A DNA stretch of 42,566 nt. Origin: Deltaproteobacteria bacterium. GTDB taxonomy: Bacteria; Myxococcota_A; UBA796; SXON01. The translations under genes and the position numbers were made by a program. Of this stretch, positions 38,491 to 42,566 are shown one piece after another. The DNA lies in assembly GCA_016875435.1 (NCBI GenBank), contig VGRE01000006.1, positions 1-42,566 of the forward strand, given 5' to 3'. The stretch's first letter is position 1, and each line of letters opens with the position of its first letter. Under the pieces are notes generated by a model, which ran no database searches, had not been told where the DNA came from, and saw only the letters and a program-made list of their open reading frames with translations.

Positions 38491-39321
38491 GTGCTCCCCT
38501 ACCTCGTCGTGCTCGGCGTCGCCCAGGACGGTGGCCACCCGCAGCCCGGCTGCACGCGCGCCTGCTGCCGCCCCGGCGTCACCCCGCACCTTCCCACCTC
38601 CGTCGCGATCGTCGACCCCGACACGCGCCAGCGCTGGCTCCTCGACGCCACCCCGGCGCTCCCCGAGCAACTCGCGCGCCTGGACCGCTCCTCCCCCGGC
38701 ACGCTCGACGGCGTCCTCCTCACCCACGCCCACGTCGGTCACTACCTGGGCTTGGCCTGGCTCGGGCGCGAGGCGATGGGCACCCGCGGGCTGCCGCTCT
38801 ACGTGCAGCCGCGCATGTCGAGCTTCCTGGAGAAGAACGGACCGTGGAGCCAGCTCGTCGCGCTCGGGAACGTGCGGCTGGTGGTCGGCGAGCGGGTGCA
38901 GCTCAACGAGCGGCTCTCGGCGCGGGCGATCGTCGTCCCCCACCGCGACGAGTTCTCCGAGACCGTCGCGTGGCACGTGCAGGGGCCGAGCCGGGCCGCG
39001 CTCTACCTGCCCGACATTGACAGCCTCGAGCGCTGGGGCACGCGCATCGAGGACGCGCTCGCGACGGTGGACGTCGCCTGGCTCGACGGCACCTTCTGGG
39101 CCGACGGCGAGCTGGGGCGCGACATGAGCGAGATCCCGCACCCGCGGATCTCCCAGACGATGGCGCGGCTCGCGCCGCTGGCCCCCGCGGAGCGCGCCAA
39201 GGTGCGCTTCATCCACCTCAACCACACCAACCCGGCGTTGGATGCTCGCTCGCCCGAGCGCGCGGCCGTCGAGCAGGCAGGATTCCGCGTGGCGGAGGAG
39301 GGTGAGCGGGTCGAGCTGTGA
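38491..39321 (+). CDS. PqqB-like metallo-beta-lactamase-fold hydrolase
   Basis: VVLGVAQDGGHPQPGC, LLTHAHVGHYLGL (HxHxGH), YLPDIDSLERW, WLDGTFWADGELGRDMSEIPHPRISQTM. Start uncertain. Confidence 0.75.
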   Translation: MLPYLVVLGVAQDGGHPQPGCTRACCRPGVTPHLPTSVAIVDPDTRQRWLLDATPALPEQLARLDRSSPGTLDGVLLTHAHVGHYLGLAWLGREAMGTRGLPLYVQPRMSSFLEKNGPWSQLVALGNVRLVVGERVQLNERLSARAIVVPHRDEFSETVAWHVQGPSRAALYLPDIDSLERWGTRIEDALATVDVAWLDGTFWADGELGRDMSEIPHPRISQTMARLAPLAPAERAKVRFIHLNHTNPALDARSPERAAVEQAGFRVAEEGERVEL

Positions 39322-39339
39322 CGCCCGCGGCCCGGGATG

Positions 39340-39476
39340 GCGCCACCCATGGGTGGCTAGCGTGGAGGTGCGGCGGAGTTTTCCGGCGACCTGGACCACC
39401 CTTGCCGCATCCTGGCGGTGCTCCAAGACAAGGGCGGACTCCTGGAAAGCGCGATCTCCGAGCTTCACTGCTCCGA
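39340..39476 (+). pseudogene. Collapsed relic of ftsQ
   Basis: Three colinear blocks match ftsQ: 39340-39384 with 31732-31776; about 39381-39403 with 31883-31905; 39412-39476 with 31985-32048. Intervening sequence is deleted. Confidence 0.85.
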
Positions 39477-39668
39477 CCTGCGAAGGCCAGCAGCAGCCAC
39501 CAAGCCGCGCCCCCCGCCCTCTTCGTGCGTGGCCGTTGACAGCCCGACCCCGCTTTTTTTTCCACCCACGATGGCACGGAGCGTTCATCCTCGCTAATCT
39601 CCGAGGACTTATTCGACGCCAAGAAAACGCAGAGGCCGGCCGCGACGGCGGCACCACAGGAGGACGTA

Positions 39669-40559
39669 ATGACCGACACCCGCTCCGCCCGCGAGCGGAT
39701 GCGCATGGGCCGGACCGCCGTGCAGGTGGGGCTGGATCGCGCCAATCTGCTCGAAGCCTGGATCGACCGGGTGCCGACCGTGGCGCACCTGCCCGGTGGA
39801 CAACCGTGCAATTTCGGGGCGGATCTGGCGGCGGACACGAGCGAGCTCACGTGGAAGGCGTGGGGAGAGGCGAGCGGGATGCTGAAGCAGTTCAGCGAGT
39901 TCCTGGACCTCGTGGGGGCGCCGGCGGTGCACAAGGAGCGCCTGCTCGCCCAGCACCGGCGATTGCAGCCCAAGGTCGCGGGATCGTTCATCGAAGCGCG
40001 TTCGGACGGGGCCGACCTGGGCTGGTTCGTGGTCGATCCGCTGCCGCTGGAAGCCGCGGTGGCGGAGGCGGATCCGTCGCGGTCGCTGGACGCCTTTGCC
40101 TCGTGGGCGCGCGAGACGGGGATTCTGCAAGTCCAGGGCATCGGTCGCTCGGTCGGCGGCGGCATGACCCGGCTGGCGGCGATGCTGCCGGGCGGCGACG
40201 CGGTCGAGCGGCACGGTGCGCTGGCCAAGGCGCTCGGTGTGCGGCAACTGGGCGACGGTGCGGCGGCGTTGGTGCGCGGGCAAGCGGGCGCCGTCGGCAT
40301 CACGTTGGCGCTGGGGCTGCCGCGTAGCGCCGATGACGCCGGCGTGGCCGATTTCGGCGTGGTCCTCGCGCAACCCGACGCGCGCGCGGTGGTCGAGTTG
40401 CTGATGTTGGCGGGGCTGGGGACGGACGCGACCCTGGCGCGGTTCGAGGGGTTCCTGGGCGTCGACGGGGCGGTGGCGGTGGTGGTCGGTGCGCGCGGCG
40501 GGAAGCTGGTGCCGGTGTTCAAATACGCGGCTGGCACGGATCGAGTCGGGCCGCTCTAA
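39669..40559 (+). CDS. Hypothetical protein
   Basis: 296-aa ORF with aggagg RBS about 9 nt upstream and a coding-like GC3 pattern. No family recognised. Confidence 0.6.
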   Translation: MTDTRSARERMRMGRTAVQVGLDRANLLEAWIDRVPTVAHLPGGQPCNFGADLAADTSELTWKAWGEASGMLKQFSEFLDLVGAPAVHKERLLAQHRRLQPKVAGSFIEARSDGADLGWFVVDPLPLEAAVAEADPSRSLDAFASWARETGILQVQGIGRSVGGGMTRLAAMLPGGDAVERHGALAKALGVRQLGDGAAALVRGQAGAVGITLALGLPRSADDAGVADFGVVLAQPDARAVVELLMLAGLGTDATLARFEGFLGVDGAVAVVVGARGGKLVPVFKYAAGTDRVGPL

Positions 40560-40563
40560 CTTG

Positions 40564-40582
40564 CCGCGGAGACCCTCCGCGG
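40564..40582 (+). terminator. Stem-loop just after the stop of the hypothetical CDS
   Basis: CCGCGGAG-acc-CTCCGCGG perfect 8-bp stem, 4 nt after TAA; no U-run. Confidence 0.45.
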
Positions 40583-40771
40583 GCGCAGCGAGGCCCACCA
40601 GCATCGCCTTCTCCCTCTGCGGCGGCATCGTCGTCTACGAGCCCAATGACACCTACCCGACGCGACGATTGCCAACGGCCGTTCGAGGCTGCACGGAGGG
40701 CACGGGAGGAGGTCGGATGTAACAGATCCATCGGCTGTCCACCCTCGCGAGCAAATGGAGGCAAGTAAGGT

Positions 40772-41233
40772 TCAGCCTGCAGGGTTTAGGTAGACCATGG
40801 CAGGTGGCCCCGAAAAAACTTTAATGACGCCACATTCAGGTATTGAAAAGTGATTTTTCGTTCGGAGTTGCTTTGCGATCTCATCAAAAAGAGCTGACGA
40901 TATTTCTATTTCCACAGTGGAGGAATTGTGATTAGCATCAAGGCCTCTGGAGGCCAGTCTTGCTGCTTCTTGTATTTGTGTCTCATTAAAATCAGTACCG
41001 GCAGCCTCGTGAAAAACGGCAGTAAAAAGTTCGATGGAAATAAAAAAATATCTGTGAGTCCTCCCGCCTGCCATTGGTAAATCCTCTCCCGTCCTGGGGT
41101 TTCTCCCCTGAACTCCTCCCGTGCGACGGATGATAAAATTCCCAAGACTGGTTTTTACGCAGTCATGCTTGGCACTCAGTTCGGCCAGACTAGTTGCAAA
41201 GGAGTCGAACTCATTTGCGATCTTTTCAGTCAT
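40772..41233 (-). CDS. Divergent HU/IHF-like protein in an AT-rich island
   Basis: CVKTSLGNFIIRRTGGVQGRNPRTGEDLPMAGGRTHRYFFISIELFTAVF parallels the HU arm (GxFxxRxRxxRxGRNPRTGExIxIPAxxxPxFxxGxxL). Confidence 0.6.
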   Translation of the reverse strand: MTEKIANEFDSFATSLAELSAKHDCVKTSLGNFIIRRTGGVQGRNPRTGEDLPMAGGRTHRYFFISIELFTAVFHEAAGTDFNETQIQEAARLASRGLDANHNSSTVEIEISSALFDEIAKQLRTKNHFSIPECGVIKVFSGPPAMVYLNPAG

Positions 41234-41336
41234 GGGCCTCTGCGTAGAACTCGAAATGCATGTAGCGATTGCACAGTGTGCTTGAAATTTGATTGAAGTT
41301 GCAATCGGATATCAACAAGACACTGTACTGTCGACG

Positions 41337-41363
41337 GCGCGCGGCGCGCGGCGCGCGGCGCGA
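41337..41363 (+). repeat. GCGCGCG-unit microsatellite
   Basis: gcgcgcggcgcgcggcgcgcggcgcgagg, about four 7-bp units. Confidence 0.7.
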
Positions 41364-41370
41364 GGGTGGT

Positions 41371-41391
41371 GGTTCGAATTTCCTGTCCGCG
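41371..41391 (+). repeat. 20-bp repeat copy B (GGTTCGAATTTCCTgTCCGC)
   Basis: One mismatch relative to the copy at about 35296-35316. Confidence 0.7.
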
Positions 41392-41632
41392 GCCCCGGCG
41401 ATGCCCGCGGGCCTCGAGCACGCGGAGGTGCGCATCACGACCGACGCGCCGCCCCCTGCCCCGACTTTCCGTCCACTCGTACGGGGTGCGCGGGTGGGGG
41501 CGCGTCGGCGAGCTCCTCGGGCTGGGCAAGGACGACCCTTCAAGGCGGGCGCGAGGGCGCCGCCGCGAACCGGGCATGGGCGGGCCCTCGGAGCCAGTGT
41601 GCTCCCACCAGGACACACGCCCGCGCTCCGCG

Positions 41633-42566
41633 TCAGCGCGGGGTCGCCTGTCGCTGCGCCACCGCGTCGGGCCGGGCGCGGACCCGCACGTCCACGATCT
41701 CGCCAGCGCGTGTCGCTCCGCTCGTGTCGCGCCACGAGATCGCGGCGCGCTCGCGCTCGCAGTTCCCGTCGCCGTCGCATCGCGGCTGGTCCACCCCGTC
41801 GATGGAGATGCTCACCACGCCCAGCGCCGCGAGCCCGGCGAGCTCCGCAGGCGCGGAGACGCCGTCTCCGTCGATGTCCGTCCAGGCGAGGAGCTTGGCG
41901 AACGCCGGGTCGGCGGCGGTGATGGCGCGGTCGCCGTCGCCGTCGAGCGGCGCGAGGGCGGCGAAGCCGTTCGGGGCCGCGCCCGCCCCGAGCGGGGTCG
42001 AGGATCCGAAGAGCTCGGCGCCGTCGGTGATGCGGCCGTCGCCGTCGCGATCCAGCGCCAGCCAGGGCGTGGCCGCCGTCGGCCAGTCCCAGCGCGTCGC
42101 CACGCCCGGCACGAGCGGGAAGCGGTGCGAGACGGCGGAGAACCGTACGGGCCCGGGCTCGAGGACGAGCACGAGCGGCGTCGTACACGTGTAGATGGTC
42201 CCGTCGGAGTTGCGGCACGTGAAGCTGGGGTAGCCGTCGCCGTCGGGGTCCTCGAGCGTGATGTTCCCGTCGCAGCGGTCGTCCACCCAGTCGTAGAGGT
42301 AGTCGTACCAGATGTTCGGGTACTCGGGGTTGCGCCGATTGCACCACGCCCAGAACTTCTCCTCCGAGCATCCGTTCTCGTTGTCCTCCGGCGAGCAACG
42401 GTCGCCGTAGCCGAGGTCGCCGTTGCAGTCGTCGCCTTCGGTCTCCTCGCAGACCTCCGCCTCGATCTCCGCGTAGGGATCTTCGTTGTCGTCGCTGGGC
42501 TCCCCCGTGTCGGGCCCGCCGCCGCCGCCGCCGCCGGTGTCGCCGCCGCCGCCGCCGCCGGTGTCG
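41633..42566 (-). CDS. Secreted Ca-binding-like protein (EF-hand-like DxDGDG), 5' end beyond the window
   Basis: LDRDGDGRITDGAELFG, LDGDGDRAITAADP, TDIDGDGVSAPAEL. The frame stays open to the window edge through DTGGGGGGDTGGGGGGGPDTGEPSDDNED. Confidence 0.75.
   Translation of the reverse strand, partial: DTGGGGGGDTGGGGGGGPDTGEPSDDNEDPYAEIEAEVCEETEGDDCNGDLGYGDRCSPEDNENGCSEEKFWAWCNRRNPEYPNIWYDYLYDWVDDRCDGNITLEDPDGDGYPSFTCRNSDGTIYTCTTPLVLVLEPGPVRFSAVSHRFPLVPGVATRWDWPTAATPWLALDRDGDGRITDGAELFGSSTPLGAGAAPNGFAALAPLDGDGDRAITAADPAFAKLLAWTDIDGDGVSAPAELAGLAALGVVSISIDGVDQPRCDGDGNCERERAAISWRDTSGATRAGEIVDVRVRARPDAVAQRQATPR
42516..42566 (-). repeat. DTG-polyGly linker repeat
   Basis: Two ~24-nt units (ccgccgccgccgccgccggtgtcg) encoding DTGGGGGG. 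Confidence 0.7.

Noticed and set aside
42516-42566. Tandem GCC-rich repeats considered as CRISPR or VNTR element
   Set aside because: In-frame poly-Gly/DTG linker codons of a lipoprotein; no spacers.
33431-42566. Search for reverse transcriptase, retron, DGR or known defence genes in the accessory zone
   Set aside because: No motif such as YxDD, HNH, TIR or Cas-like signature seen in the supplied translations; only fragments suggestive of a recombinase and a methylase.

Overview
High-GC bacterial chromosome segment, probably from a myxobacterium-like or other deltaproteobacterial lineage. That lineage call is inferred from MopE-like DCD repeats, DTG/Gly-rich lipoproteins and a MYXO-CTERM-like tail. 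About 1-33.4 kb is a dense core region: comM-DUF3006-recA, dihydroorotase, an FAD oxidase/Fe-S pair, a diacylglycerol kinase-like protein, HU, ribA, a MopE-like surface protein, three TadE/TadG-like genes, rsmE, prmA, a VKOR-DsbA fusion and smpB. These are followed by a near-complete dcw cell-wall/division cluster: mraZ-rsmH-ftsL-ftsI-murE-murF-mraY-murD-ftsW-murC-(degenerate murB)-ddl-ftsQ-ftsZ. Notable points in the dcw cluster are: no murG between ftsW and murC, no ftsA between ftsQ and ftsZ, a murB-position protein that has lost recognisable FAD-site and catalytic motifs, an 11-G tract at the mraZ/rsmH junction, and a 10-bp-phased array of TGGGA/TGGAT pentamers upstream of mraZ. About 33.5-42.6 kb is accessory and mosaic. 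It contains a duplicated ~97-bp tail of a beta-helix lipoprotein gene, a collapsed relic of ftsQ, truncated recombinase-like and DNA-methylase-like fragments, a 20-bp repeat about 6 kb apart, and an AT-rich island encoding a divergent HU-arm-like protein. I found no CRISPR array, rRNA or tRNA gene, or reverse transcriptase. All calls come from reading the sequence and supplied translations; no database search was run.
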